Positions 7,941 through 14,917 of a stretch of 26,176 bases of DNA are shown here, piece by piece. The stretch is from Lawsonibacter sp. (GTDB lineage Bacteria > Bacillota > Clostridia > Oscillospirales > Oscillospiraceae): the NCBI GenBank assembly GCA_020025455.1, contig JAHHSC010000007.1, forward strand, positions 1-26,176. The letters are read 5' to 3'. The position numbers were made by a program, and so were the translations under genes. How positions within the stretch are numbered: position 1 is the first letter of the stretch; each line of letters starts with the position of its first letter. The notes beneath the pieces are model-generated. The model saw only the letters and a list, made by a program, of their open reading frames with translations, searched no databases and was not told the origin of the DNA.

Positions 7941-7969
7941 GGCAGAGCCAATCTTGGCTCTGCCTTTTT
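7941..7969 (+). terminator. Rho-independent terminator after the DnaC/DnaI-like gene
   Basis: An 11-bp perfect stem GGCAGAGCCAA / TTGGCTCTGCC with a two-base spacer (so a slightly shorter stem with a 4-6 base loop in RNA) is followed by TTTTT. Confidence 0.9.
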
Positions 7970-8023
7970 GATTAGATTGCGGCACACTGCCGTTTTACGA
8001 ATAACCGTTCGGAGGAAATATCT

Positions 8024-8512
8024 ATGCCCTACGCCATGCTGGCGCTGGTTCTGGTGGTGCTGGACCAGCTTGTGAAGTTGCTTGTGATGCAGTATATCCC
8101 GCTGGGGGGACACGTGGCCTTCCTTCCCCATCTGCTGGAGCTGACCTATGTTCAGAACACCGGAGCCGCCTTTTCCATGCTGTCGGAGCACACCTGGATT
8201 CTGGCGCTGGTGTCGCTGGTCATGTCCATCGTGCTGGCGGTGGCCATCTGGAAGAACTTCTTCCGTCACCCCATCGGCAAGATTGCGCTGACGTTGCTGC
8301 TGGCGGGCGCTGTGGGCAATCTGATCGACCGGATGTTCCGTCACTTTGTGGTGGATATGTTTAACGTACTGTTTATGGACTTCGCCGTCTTTAACGTGGC
8401 GGATATCTGTGTGGTGGTAGGCGGGATTGCCGCCGCCATCTACTATCTGTTTCTGGCTGACAAGCTGGAGGGCAAGGAGGGCGCCCATGACGGCTCTGAC
8501 GCTGACCGCTGA
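8024..8512 (+). CDS. lspA: Lipoprotein signal peptidase (signal peptidase II)
   Basis: LspA cleaves the signal peptide from diacylglyceryl-modified prolipoproteins in the membrane. The 162-residue product has four membrane helices and the family boxes: LVLDQLVK near the N-terminus, TYVQNTGAAFSM (41-52), AGAVGNLIDRM with catalytic Asp102, and FNVADICV with catalytic Asp127. The ATG at 8024 follows CGGAGGAAA at normal spacing. The end overlaps the RluD-family gene by 26 bases, a common lspA-rluD arrangement. A likely client in this window is the TRAP substrate-binding lipoprotein at 22387. Confidence 0.97.
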   Translation: MPYAMLALVLVVLDQLVKLLVMQYIPLGGHVAFLPHLLELTYVQNTGAAFSMLSEHTWILALVSLVMSIVLAVAIWKNFFRHPIGKIALTLLLAGAVGNLIDRMFRHFVVDMFNVLFMDFAVFNVADICVVVGGIAAAIYYLFLADKLEGKEGAHDGSDADR

Positions 8513-9395
8513 CCGGGCGGGGGAGCGGATGGATGCGTTTCTGGCCCGGTCCGTCCCGGATCTGACCCGGTCCGCCGCCCAAAAGCTCCTGGAGCGGGGC
8601 GCGGTGACCCGGGACGGAGCCGCGGTGAAGAAAAATGAACGGACCTGCGTGGGGGATGTGCTGGCGGTGGAGCTGCCCGACCCCCAGCCGGTGGACCTGG
8701 TTCCCCAGAATATCCCGCTGGACGTGGTCTACGAGGATGCCGACCTCATCGTGGTCAATAAGCCGGTTGGCCTTGTGGTGCACCCCGCTCCCGGCCACCC
8801 GGACGGCACGCTGGTCAATGCCCTGCTCTACCACTGCGGAGATTCCCTGTCCGGCATCAACGGGGAGCTGCGCCCCGGTATTGTCCACCGCATCGACCGG
8901 GACACCTCCGGACTCATCGTCTGCGCCAAGAATGACCGGACCCACCTGGGTCTGGCCGCCCAGCTCCAGGACCACAGCTTGGCCCGGGTCTACGAGGCGG
9001 TGACGGTGGGCAATCTGCGGGAGGACGCGGGCACCGTGGATGCCCCCATTGGCCGTCATCCCGTGGACCGGAAGAAAATGGCGGTGGACAGGCAGAACGG
9101 CCGGAGCGCCGTCACCCACTGGTCTGTCATCGGCCGCTACCCCGGCTACACCCATGTGGAGTGCCGTCTGGAGACGGGCCGCACCCACCAGATCCGGGTC
9201 CATATGGCCTCTCTGGGCCACCCTCTGCTGGGGGACGTGGTCTACGGCAGCCGGAAACCCTGGCCCGGTCTGGCCGGTCAGTGCCTCCACGCCCGAAAAA
9301 TCCGATTCATCCACCCGACCACCGGTCAGCCGGTGGAGCTGGAATGTCCTCTGCCCGACTGGTTCCAAAACGTCCTGCGGCAGATCGACCGGTAA
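8487..9395 (+). CDS. rluD: RluD-family 23S rRNA pseudouridine synthase
   Basis: The protein isomerises uridines in rRNA to pseudouridine. The 302-residue product starts with an S4 RNA-binding domain (about 1-65, GERMDAFLARSVPDLTRSAAQKLLE) followed by the catalytic RluA-type domain with VVNKPVGLVVHP (89-100), motif HRIDRDTSGL (134-143, catalytic Asp139) and the later LETGRTHQIRVHMASLGHPLLGD block. I chose ATG 8487 because AAGGAGG lies 7-8 bases upstream; the frame is open further up, inside lspA. It overlaps lspA by 26 bases, so translation is likely coupled. RluD is the best fit, but paralogues (YlyB-like) cannot be told apart by eye. Confidence 0.92.
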   Translation: MTALTLTADRAGERMDAFLARSVPDLTRSAAQKLLERGAVTRDGAAVKKNERTCVGDVLAVELPDPQPVDLVPQNIPLDVVYEDADLIVVNKPVGLVVHPAPGHPDGTLVNALLYHCGDSLSGINGELRPGIVHRIDRDTSGLIVCAKNDRTHLGLAAQLQDHSLARVYEAVTVGNLREDAGTVDAPIGRHPVDRKKMAVDRQNGRSAVTHWSVIGRYPGYTHVECRLETGRTHQIRVHMASLGHPLLGDVVYGSRKPWPGLAGQCLHARKIRFIHPTTGQPVELECPLPDWFQNVLRQIDR

Positions 9396-9397
9396 TT

Positions 9398-9434
9398 AAA
9401 GAGCGGACCTTTCCGAGGAAAGGTCCGCTCTTTT
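9398..9434. terminator. Bidirectional terminator between the rluD-like and CBS genes
   Basis: A perfect 17-bp inverted repeat (9398-9414 and 9417-9433) begins with AAAGAGCGG and ends with CCGCTCTTTT, giving a U-run on either strand. It serves the convergent rluD-like gene (plus) and CBS gene (minus); the CBS stop codon touches its edge. Confidence 0.92.
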
Positions 9435-9862
9435 CAGCGCATGATGATGTTTTCCGAGATCTCACACAGGGCCTGGGCCGCCTCCATATCAAAGCGGTGG
9501 CTCCGGGCCAGGTCGGACAGGGACAGGATGCCCACCAGCTTTCCGTTTTCCACCACGGGCAGCCGCCGGACCTGCTTATCTGCCATGAGGCGGGTGGCCT
9601 CCCGGCAGTCGTCGCCGGGAGAGAGGGTGGCGGGGTACCGGGTCATAATATCACGGACGGGGGTTTGAGCCGGGTCGTCCTCTGCGGCAATGCACCGCAG
9701 GACGATGTCACGGTCGGTGACCACCCCCCGCAGGCGCCGGTCACTGCCGCACACGGGCAGCGCGCCGACATTGTGTCGGCTGAGCAGTCGCGCGGCCAGG
9801 GATGCGGTGGAACCGGGCTCCACCGTCACCACGCTGGTATGCATCAGATCTTTTACAAGCAT
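9434..9862 (-). CDS. CBS-domain pair protein
   Basis: A 142-residue protein made of two CBS modules (about 1-60, starting MLVKDLMHTSVVTVEPGSTA, and about 68-125, VRDIMTRYPATLSPGDD...VRRLPVVENGKLVGILSLSDLAR). Such stand-alone pairs bind adenine nucleotides and sense energy or nucleotide state; the partner is unknown here. It matches the small 'YhcV/inosine-monophosphate-dehydrogenase-like' CBS proteins of Firmicutes. I chose the ATG at 9862 because the domain begins there; the ribosome site (AAAGGCGG) is weak and lies in the arm of a hairpin followed by TTTTTT right before the ATG. A start at 9886 is possible but has no ribosome site. Confidence 0.85.
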   Translation of the reverse strand: MLVKDLMHTSVVTVEPGSTASLAARLLSRHNVGALPVCGSDRRLRGVVTDRDIVLRCIAAEDDPAQTPVRDIMTRYPATLSPGDDCREATRLMADKQVRRLPVVENGKLVGILSLSDLARSHRFDMEAAQALCEISENIIMR

Positions 9863-9866
9863 AAAA

Positions 9867-9921
9867 AACCGCCTTTCCAGGTACATGATAACTGTAAACC
9901 AGTTTACCCGGCCAGGCGGTC
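9867..9921 (-). promoter_or_regulatory. Stem-loop with U-run overlapping the ribosome site of the CBS gene
   Basis: On the minus strand ACCGCCT near 9914-9920 can pair with AGGCGGT near 9868-9874, which is directly followed by TTTTTATG. An inner repeat GTAAA-ctgg-TTTAC lies in the loop. The 3' arm contains the only ribosome-site-like sequence of the CBS gene, so the structure could end transcription from the M16 gene, block translation of the CBS gene, or both. Confidence 0.45.
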
Positions 9922-9941
9922 TTTTATTCATAATAGAAGCT

Positions 9942-11192
9942 TCAGCGTCCCAGCCACTTGGCGTAGTCGGCGGCGGAGCGCACCCGGCCCACGGCGGACA
10001 GCGAGGCCAGCTCAGGGCGGAACAGCTCCTGGGCCAGAGCGCGGACCTGCTCCACGGTGACAGAGTCGTAGAGCTCCAGTATCTCGTCCAGCTCCCGAAC
10101 CCGGTCATAGAGCAGGGCGGAAATCCCCATATGGTTCATGCGGGAGCTTACCGACTCGGCGTCCATAAGAAGCCCGGCTTTGGCCTGCTCCCGGACCCGG
10201 TCCAGCTCCTCCTGATTGGGGCCGTGGTCGGCCAGCTCCATGACGACCTGGCGGATTGTGTCCAGGGCCGTCTCCTCCTGGTCCCGGTTGACGCCGGCAT
10301 AAATACCCAGCAGCCCGGTGTCAGCGTAGTCGGAGAGGTAGGAGTAAACGGTGTAGCCCAGCCCCCGCTTCTCCCGGACCTCCTGAAAGAGCCGGGAGGA
10401 ACAGCCGCCGCCCAGCAGGGAGTTGAGCAGCAGGATCTGGGGGCGGCGCGGGTCCAGATAGGGCAGGGCGGGATAGGCCAGAATCAGGTGGTTCTGCTCA
10501 ACGGCCTTTTTCCGCGCGGTGACAGCGGGGCGGTAGGCGGCGGGCCGGAAGGTGTGAACGGGCCCCTCCTCCAGCTGGCCCAGGCAGTCGCACAGCCGAT
10601 CCACCTGAGCCTGGGTGAAGCTGCCCGCCAGAGAGACCACCATGGCACCGGGGCGGTAGAACTCCTTCTGCCACTGCTCCAGCGCCGGGCCGGTGACCGC
10701 CTCCAGCGTGGCCTGGGTGCCGAGAATGGGCCGGGCCAGAGGGGTCCCCTTGAAGCAGACCGCGTTGAGCCGCTCAGAGACCAGGTCATCGGGGGTGTCC
10801 TCGTACATACTAATCTCTTCCAGAATGACGCCCCGCTCCGTTTCGATGTCCGGCTGGTCGAATTTGGAGTGGAAGAGCATATCGCTTAAAAGGTCCAGGC
10901 AGCGGTCCAGATGCTTGTCCAGGGTGCGGCCGTGAACGCAGGTGTACTCCTTGGCGGTGCAGGCGTTGAACTGCCCGCCGATGGCGTCCATGTCCCGGGC
11001 CAGGTCGGCGGCAGAGCGGTGTTGGGTGCCCTTGAACAGCATATGCTCAATGAAGTGGGCGCAGCCGTTATGGGCTGCATCCTCATAGCGGGAGCCCACC
11101 CCGATATAAAAGCCCAGCGCGGCAGAACGTGCGCCGGGGATGGCCTCGGTGAACACTCTGGCACCGTTGGACAGTTCAATTTTCTGATACAT
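9942..11192 (-). CDS. M16-family zinc metallopeptidase
   Basis: A 416-residue insulinase/mitochondrial-processing-peptidase-like protease. The inverted zinc motif HFIEH is at 46-50 (His46, Glu49, His50), with the third ligand expected at Glu126 in GVILEEISMYED, the normal 76 residues downstream. The second homologous half carries REKRGLGYTVYSYLSDYADTGLLGIYAG, the Arg/Tyr substrate-binding segment. It resembles the YmxG/PqqL-type single-chain enzymes of Firmicutes, often encoded near polynucleotide phosphorylase or dapG; those neighbours are absent here. I chose the ATG at 11192, where AGGAGG lies upstream and the product starts at the conserved YQKIELSNGARVFTE; the open frame continues to 11411 without support. 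It is probably cytoplasmic, as no signal peptide is seen. Confidence 0.92.
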   Translation of the reverse strand: MYQKIELSNGARVFTEAIPGARSAALGFYIGVGSRYEDAAHNGCAHFIEHMLFKGTQHRSAADLARDMDAIGGQFNACTAKEYTCVHGRTLDKHLDRCLDLLSDMLFHSKFDQPDIETERGVILEEISMYEDTPDDLVSERLNAVCFKGTPLARPILGTQATLEAVTGPALEQWQKEFYRPGAMVVSLAGSFTQAQVDRLCDCLGQLEEGPVHTFRPAAYRPAVTARKKAVEQNHLILAYPALPYLDPRRPQILLLNSLLGGGCSSRLFQEVREKRGLGYTVYSYLSDYADTGLLGIYAGVNRDQEETALDTIRQVVMELADHGPNQEELDRVREQAKAGLLMDAESVSSRMNHMGISALLYDRVRELDEILELYDSVTVEQVRALAQELFRPELASLSAVGRVRSAADYAKWLGR

Positions 11193-11283
11193 GGTGGGCC
11201 TCCTGTTAAAAAATATGAAAATGAGTTCCGGCGGATGGAACCCAAACCGGCGCGATCGGCGAAAAAAGATGCATTTTCTACTT

Positions 11284-11312
11284 AGTTTACCATAGAACCG
11301 ACCGGGCGTCCA
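11284..11312 (-). promoter_or_regulatory. Candidate promoter of the M16 peptidase gene
   Basis: On the minus strand TGGACG (11312-11307), 17 bases, then TAAACT (11289-11284). Matches are 4/6 and 4/6. It is placed 92 bases before the start codon, divergent from the spoIIQ-like gene. Confidence 0.4.
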
Positions 11313-11350
11313 GCGCGGCAAAAAATAGTTTGCCTGGGATAGCGGAGATC

Positions 11351-11381
11351 GGTATAGAACGAAATGGACCGGTGCACAATA
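11351..11381 (+). promoter_or_regulatory. Candidate sigma-F-type promoter of the spoIIQ-like gene
   Basis: GGTATA (11351-11356), a 15-base spacer, then GTGCACAATA (11372-11381). This fits the forespore sigma-F pattern (WGHATA, 14-16 bases, GGnnAnAATA) with one mismatch in each box. The start codon lies 18 bases after the -10, so the leader would be very short and would begin near the GGAGG ribosome site. Confidence 0.45.
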
Positions 11382-11399
11382 GGCTTCGGAGGTGGTTTT

Positions 11400-12140
11400 G
11401 TGAAAGACCATAATTTTTGGCAGCGTGTAGAAAATTTCGTGCTGGGGAAGGGCTTCTACATAGCCCTTGCCCTGTGCGTTGCCGCCATCGGGGTATCGGG
11501 CTATTTGCTATATGACGCGGCGCAGGGGCCGGAAACGCCATCCAAGCCGGTGGAAGGCAAGGCGCTGGTGGAATTGCCGGATCAGCCGCCAGCGCCTTCC
11601 CTGCCCAAGCAGCCCAGCAAGCCGGCGGAGCAGAAGAAGCCGGACAAGCCTGTGGAGAAAAAACAGGACAAGCCCGCGGAGCCGGAGCAGAAACCGGAGC
11701 AAACGCCGGAGCCCAAGAAGGAGGAGCCGGTGGTGTACACCTGGCCGGTGAACGGCGCGGTGCTGCGTGAGTTCAGTGTGGAGACCCTGATGCAGGACCC
11801 CACCATGGGGGACTGGCGCACGCACCGGGGTGTGGACATTGCGGCGGATGCGGGTGCCAACGTGCTGGCCATTGGCCGGGGCCGTGTCAGCGAGGTCTAT
11901 GATGACGGCCTGATGGGGACCACCGTGGTGATGAAACACCCGGATGGTGTGACCTCGGTGTGCTCCGGCCTGGCCGCTGATGTACCGGTGGCCGTGGGGG
12001 ATGAGCTGAATACAGGCGACGTCATCGGCACGGTGGGCAATACCGCCATCGCCGAGAGCGGCATGGAGTCCCACATCCACCTGGAGACCTGGCGGGCGGA
12101 TGAGCCCACCGACCCCGTCTTTTATCTGCCCCTGCGCTGA
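11400..12140 (+). CDS. spoIIQ: SpoIIQ-like LytM/M23 domain membrane protein
   Basis: A 246-residue protein with a short cytoplasmic start, one membrane helix (about 19-38, FYIALALCVAAIGVSGYLLY), a proline/lysine/glutamate-rich stalk (about 43-110, repeated KPxEKK-type units) and a LytM domain (about 113-240, VYTWPVNGAVLREFS). SpoIIQ is made in the forespore and pairs with SpoIIIAH across the intermembrane space during engulfment. The phrases YDDGLMGTTVVMKHPDG and GNTAIAESGMESHIHLE are typical of clostridial SpoIIQ. Metal ligands are intact (His142, Asp146, His225, His227), unlike the Bacillus protein, so zinc binding is expected. The start is GTG at 11400 with GGAGGTGG upstream. A sigma-F-like promoter supports the sporulation role. 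A generic M23 endopeptidase is the alternative. Confidence 0.78.
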   Translation: MKDHNFWQRVENFVLGKGFYIALALCVAAIGVSGYLLYDAAQGPETPSKPVEGKALVELPDQPPAPSLPKQPSKPAEQKKPDKPVEKKQDKPAEPEQKPEQTPEPKKEEPVVYTWPVNGAVLREFSVETLMQDPTMGDWRTHRGVDIAADAGANVLAIGRGRVSEVYDDGLMGTTVVMKHPDGVTSVCSGLAADVPVAVGDELNTGDVIGTVGNTAIAESGMESHIHLETWRADEPTDPVFYLPLR

Positions 12141-12162
12141 CGGGAAGAACCGGATGCCAAAG

Positions 12163-12204
12163 AGAAAAATGGAGCGCATCGGCCTTGATGCGCTCCATTT
12201 TTCT
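12163..12204. terminator. Bidirectional terminator between the spoIIQ-like and yihY-like genes
   Basis: A perfect 18-bp inverted repeat (12163-12180 and 12187-12204) with a 6-base loop starts AGAAAAATGG and ends CCATTTTTCT. It provides a U-run on each strand for two convergent genes. Confidence 0.92.
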
Positions 12205-12218
12205 ATGTTCCGCGGCCT

Positions 12219-13091
12219 TTATACCTGCCCCCTCTGGTCCAGCCTCCGGTACCAGCAGCGGCCGATGACCGCGCCGATGAGAAGGATGTTGCCGCAGAAG
12301 TAGAGCCAAACCAGCAGGATGATAAGGCTTGCCAGGGAGCCGTACACCAGGGCGTAACGGGAGGACATGCCGATAAACCAGGAGAACAGCACAGAGCAGG
12401 CCACCATGGCCAGGGCGGTGAGAAAGGCGGGCAGAATGACGGACCGGCCGCGGACGGCTTTTCTGGGTGTGCCGATGCGGTAGACGACCAGCACCAGCAG
12501 CAGTACGACGCAGAAGAGCAGCAGGTAGCGCAGCCAAAGCCACAGTTGGGACAGCACGTCCAGCGGCAGCCTGGCCCGGATGACCAGGGGGAGGTAGGTC
12601 TCCAGCAGGCCGAAGAACCATTCTCCGGTGAGGATGACGACCAGGGAGAGATAAATGGTGGGCATCAGCAGAAAGGACAGCACAATGCTGGTCAGAAACT
12701 GGATGATGCCGGATCGGGCGTGGACCTCATAGAGATCGTCCATGGTGTGGAACAGGGTCCGCAGTCCGGCGGAGGCCGAGATGACGATGGTGATAAGTCC
12801 GGCCCACAGCATACCCGGTGACTGGGAGGAGGCGGCATAGGAGAGGTAGTCCCGTATGAGCGAGAGTGCCACGTCCGGGAGAAACTGATCCAGCGTTACC
12901 AGCAGCCGCTCCAGATCCAGATGGAAGGAACCGATGAAGTAGTTGACGCACAGCAGCATGGGAAACAGCGTCAAAATCAGGAAATAGGACAGTGCAGCGG
13001 CAGAGCGCGCCACGCCCACCCGGTTGTAGGTGCGGAACACCTCCATCACGAACGATACATGGGGGTGCGATATAAACTTGTTTCCGGCCAC
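12219..13091 (-). CDS. YihY/BrkB-family inner membrane protein
   Basis: A 290-residue integral membrane protein with about six helices. It matches the YihY/virulence factor BrkB family: the N-terminal RSAAALSYFLILTLFPMLL box at about 28-46, then ISASAGLRTLFHTMDDLYEV at about 104-123, and the C-terminal SLASLIILLVWLYFCGNILLIGAVIG block at about 252-277. The family was once mislabelled RNase BN; the true biochemical role is not established. The start is GTG at 13091, preceded by AAAGGAGGGG. It is convergent with the spoIIQ-like gene and lies downstream of rpsT, from which it is separated by a terminator, so it probably has its own unseen promoter. Confidence 0.9.
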   Translation of the reverse strand: MAGNKFISHPHVSFVMEVFRTYNRVGVARSAAALSYFLILTLFPMLLCVNYFIGSFHLDLERLLVTLDQFLPDVALSLIRDYLSYAASSQSPGMLWAGLITIVISASAGLRTLFHTMDDLYEVHARSGIIQFLTSIVLSFLLMPTIYLSLVVILTGEWFFGLLETYLPLVIRARLPLDVLSQLWLWLRYLLLFCVVLLLVLVVYRIGTPRKAVRGRSVILPAFLTALAMVACSVLFSWFIGMSSRYALVYGSLASLIILLVWLYFCGNILLIGAVIGRCWYRRLDQRGQV

Positions 13092-13149
13092 GGCGGCCCC
13101 CCTCCTTTCCCAAAGCGGTTCAGAATCAGTATAACCGAAACGGCCCGGA

Positions 13150-13187
13150 ATAAAAAAGAAAAAGCCGTCTGAAAACAGACGGCTTTT
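13150..13187 (-). terminator. Rho-independent terminator of rpsT
   Basis: On the minus strand AAAAGCCGTCTG pairs with CAGACGGCTTTT around a TTTT loop, followed by TTCTTTTTTA. It lies 17 bases past the rpsT stop. Confidence 0.92.
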
Positions 13188-13204
13188 GTGCCTTGTTGAA
13201 GAAC

Positions 13205-13468
13205 TTAGGCCAGCTTGTTCAGCTTGATGGTCATGCTGCTCTTCTTGTTGGCAGCGTTGTTCTTGTGCAGCAGACCCTTGGCAGCGGCCTTATCGACAGC
13301 CTTGACAGCCACCTTGTAAGCAACATCGGCCTCGCTGCGGTTGCCTTCCGCCACCGCGACCTCAAACTTCTTCAGGTCAGTCTTCAGAGCGGACTTTGCG
13401 GCCTTGTTTTCAGCAGTTTTGGTCTGGGACACCAACACGCGCTTTTTGGCAGACTTGATATTCGGCAA
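13205..13468 (-). CDS. rpsT: 30S ribosomal protein S20
   Basis: S20 binds 16S rRNA early in 30S assembly. The 87-residue, lysine/alanine-rich product begins MPNIKSAKKRVLVSQTKTAENK, the conserved S20 N-terminus, and contains KAVDKAAAKGLLHKNNAANKKS. I chose the TTG at 13468 because it gives this exact N-terminus, normal length, and 8-base spacing to GGAGGAGG; the GTG at 13477 lies too close to the ribosome site. A rare start codon on S20 is also known in E. coli, where UUG is needed for autoregulation. It has its own promoter and terminator, so it is probably monocistronic. Confidence 0.96.
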   Translation of the reverse strand: MPNIKSAKKRVLVSQTKTAENKAAKSALKTDLKKFEVAVAEGNRSEADVAYKVAVKAVDKAAAKGLLHKNNAANKKSSMTIKLNKLA

Positions 13469-13502
13469 ACCAAACACCTCCTCCGATTAAAATTTATTTT
13501 GA

Positions 13503-13519
13503 GCACAGTAATCCTGTGC
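13503..13519 (-). promoter_or_regulatory. Stem-loop in the rpsT leader
   Basis: GCACAG-taatc-CTGTGC is a 6-bp inverted repeat within the short 5' leader, right after the predicted start of transcription and about 35 bases before the TTG. It could stabilise the mRNA or act in autoregulation. Confidence 0.4.
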
Positions 13520-13527
13520 AGATATGT

Positions 13528-13556
13528 ATTTTAGCATCATTTCTCAGAAAAATCAA
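13528..13556 (-). promoter_or_regulatory. Vegetative promoter of rpsT
   Basis: On the minus strand TTGATT (13556-13551), exactly 17 bases, then TAAAAT (13533-13528), about 60 bases before the start codon. Good match to the housekeeping consensus (4/6 and 5/6). Confidence 0.75.
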
Positions 13557-13675
13557 CACCTTTTTTAAAAAAAGTCAGAACTTTTTAAAATAGAAGAATA
13601 CTTCCATGTCGGATCATAAAAAATAGAAGAAAAGTGGGCGCTTTCCACCGAAAAAAGCGCCGGAAGGAGAAGAAA

Positions 13676-14566
13676 ATGCGGACGAGACGGACAGATTTGG
13701 CCCTGGAATCCAAAGAGCTGTGGCAGGAGAGCGGCGGAGAAGCGGACCGGCTGGAGGGCGTGGAGGCAGAGCAGCGGGAGCGGGAGAAAATCCAGGTCAC
13801 GGCGGTGCGCGTGCTTGATGGGCGGGGGGCAGCGGCCCTGGGCCGCCCGGTGGGCACCTATGTGACCCTGGAGCTGGAGGGGCTGGCCAGCCGGGAGGAG
13901 GACATCTTCAACCGGGCCGTGCGGGCCATTGCCGCGGAGCTTGGTTCTATGCTGAACCGGCTGGCCCCCACCGGCCTTGTGCTGGTGGCGGGGCTGGGCA
14001 ACCGCGCGATCACCCCGGATGCCATCGGCCCTCTGGTCCACCAGAACACGCTGGTCACCCGCCATCTGGTGGCCCAGCTGCCCGAGCAGTTCGGCTTTCT
14101 GCGGCCGGTGGCCTCGCTGGCGGCGGAGGTGCTGGGGTCCACCGGCGTAGAGAGCGGCGAGGTGGTCCGGGCGGTGTGCGAAAAAATCAGACCCTCCTGT
14201 GTGGTTGCGGTGGATGCCCTGGCTTCCCGCAGCCTAAAGCGGCTGTGCTGCACGGTCCAGCTCAGTGACACGGGCATCACCCCCGGCTCCGGGGTAGGCA
14301 ACCACCGCTTTACGCTGGACCAAGCACACCTGGGTGTGCCCGTCATTGCGGTGGGAGTGCCCACCGTGGTGGAGGGCTCCACCCTGGCCGCCGACCTGCT
14401 GGATCTGGAGGAGCCGCCAAAGCTGGAGGGGGATCGGGAGATGCTGGTGACCACCCGCGACATTGATAGCCAGGTGGCCGACCTCAGTAAACTGGTGGGC
14501 TACGGCCTCAGTCTGGCCCTCCAGCCCCAGCTGGAGCTAAACGACCTGGAGCTGCTGCTCAGTTAG
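13676..14566 (+). CDS. gpr: GPR spore protease (germination protease)
   Basis: GPR is made in the forespore as a zymogen and degrades small acid-soluble spore proteins during germination. The 296-residue product begins MRTRRTDLALES; the RTDLALE stretch resembles the SASP-like autocleavage region of the Bacillus propeptide. Other family phrases are LVLVAGLGNRAITPDAIGPLV (about 105-125), VDALASRSLKRLCCTVQLSDTGITPGSGVGNHR (about 185-217) and VIAVGVPTVVE. These include the acidic residues proposed for catalysis in this unusual aspartic-like protease. The ATG at 13676 follows GGAAGGAG. A GGCGCTTT...AAAGCGCC hairpin (13637-13661) sits in the leader. It is divergent from rpsT and followed by a small unknown gene and tatD. 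Confidence 0.95.
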   Translation: MRTRRTDLALESKELWQESGGEADRLEGVEAEQREREKIQVTAVRVLDGRGAAALGRPVGTYVTLELEGLASREEDIFNRAVRAIAAELGSMLNRLAPTGLVLVAGLGNRAITPDAIGPLVHQNTLVTRHLVAQLPEQFGFLRPVASLAAEVLGSTGVESGEVVRAVCEKIRPSCVVAVDALASRSLKRLCCTVQLSDTGITPGSGVGNHRFTLDQAHLGVPVIAVGVPTVVEGSTLAADLLDLEEPPKLEGDREMLVTTRDIDSQVADLSKLVGYGLSLALQPQLELNDLELLLS

Positions 14567-14628
14567 GAATAGGGGGGCGCACCGGGGGGCAGACTAGGGG
14601 TGCTATGCTGAGAAAGGATGTGATGCGG

Positions 14629-14907
14629 ATGGTGAAGGGGATCACCCGCCAGGTCATTCTGGTAAAATCGCCCGACCCCAAGCTCTTTGAGGAGGCCATC
14701 TTCATTGTGAAGGAGGAGGCCATGAACCGGGAAGGGGTGGGGCCGGATCAGGTGCTGCGGGAGGCCCGCCAGGCGGCAAACGGCTATTTAAAACAGGGAA
14801 AGGGAGGCTCCTTCGGCAGACTCAACCAGCTTCCCGGCCCTGTGTGGGCGGCGGCTGGGGCGGCGCTGGCCTCGCTGGGCTGGTGGGGCTGGTTCTGCCT
14901 GCTGTAG
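14629..14907 (+). CDS. Small protein of unknown function with C-terminal membrane anchor
   Basis: I do not recognise a named family. The frame encodes 92 residues from the ATG at 14629: a basic/hydrophobic start (MVKGITRQVILVKSPDP), a charged helical middle (FEEAIFIVKEEAMNREGVGPDQVLREARQAANGYLK), a glycine-rich linker and a hydrophobic end (PVWAAAGAALASLGWWGWFCLL) that looks like a tail anchor. Codon use resembles its neighbours, so it is probably a true gene. AAAGGA lies 10 bases upstream of this ATG; in-frame ATGs at 14605 and 14623 are possible starts. It follows gpr by about 60 bases with no terminator between them, which suggests co-expression with the spore protease, but this is inference. 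Confidence 0.65.
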   Translation: MVKGITRQVILVKSPDPKLFEEAIFIVKEEAMNREGVGPDQVLREARQAANGYLKQGKGGSFGRLNQLPGPVWAAAGAALASLGWWGWFCLL

Positions 14908-14917
14908 GGCAGACCGC

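Noticed and set aside
13576..13625. Possible sigma-F/sigma-G promoter of gpr (AGAATA ... CATAAAA)
   Set aside because: Box spacing of 14 bases is wrong for sigma-G and the sigma-F -10 does not fit; gpr should have such a promoter, but I cannot place it.
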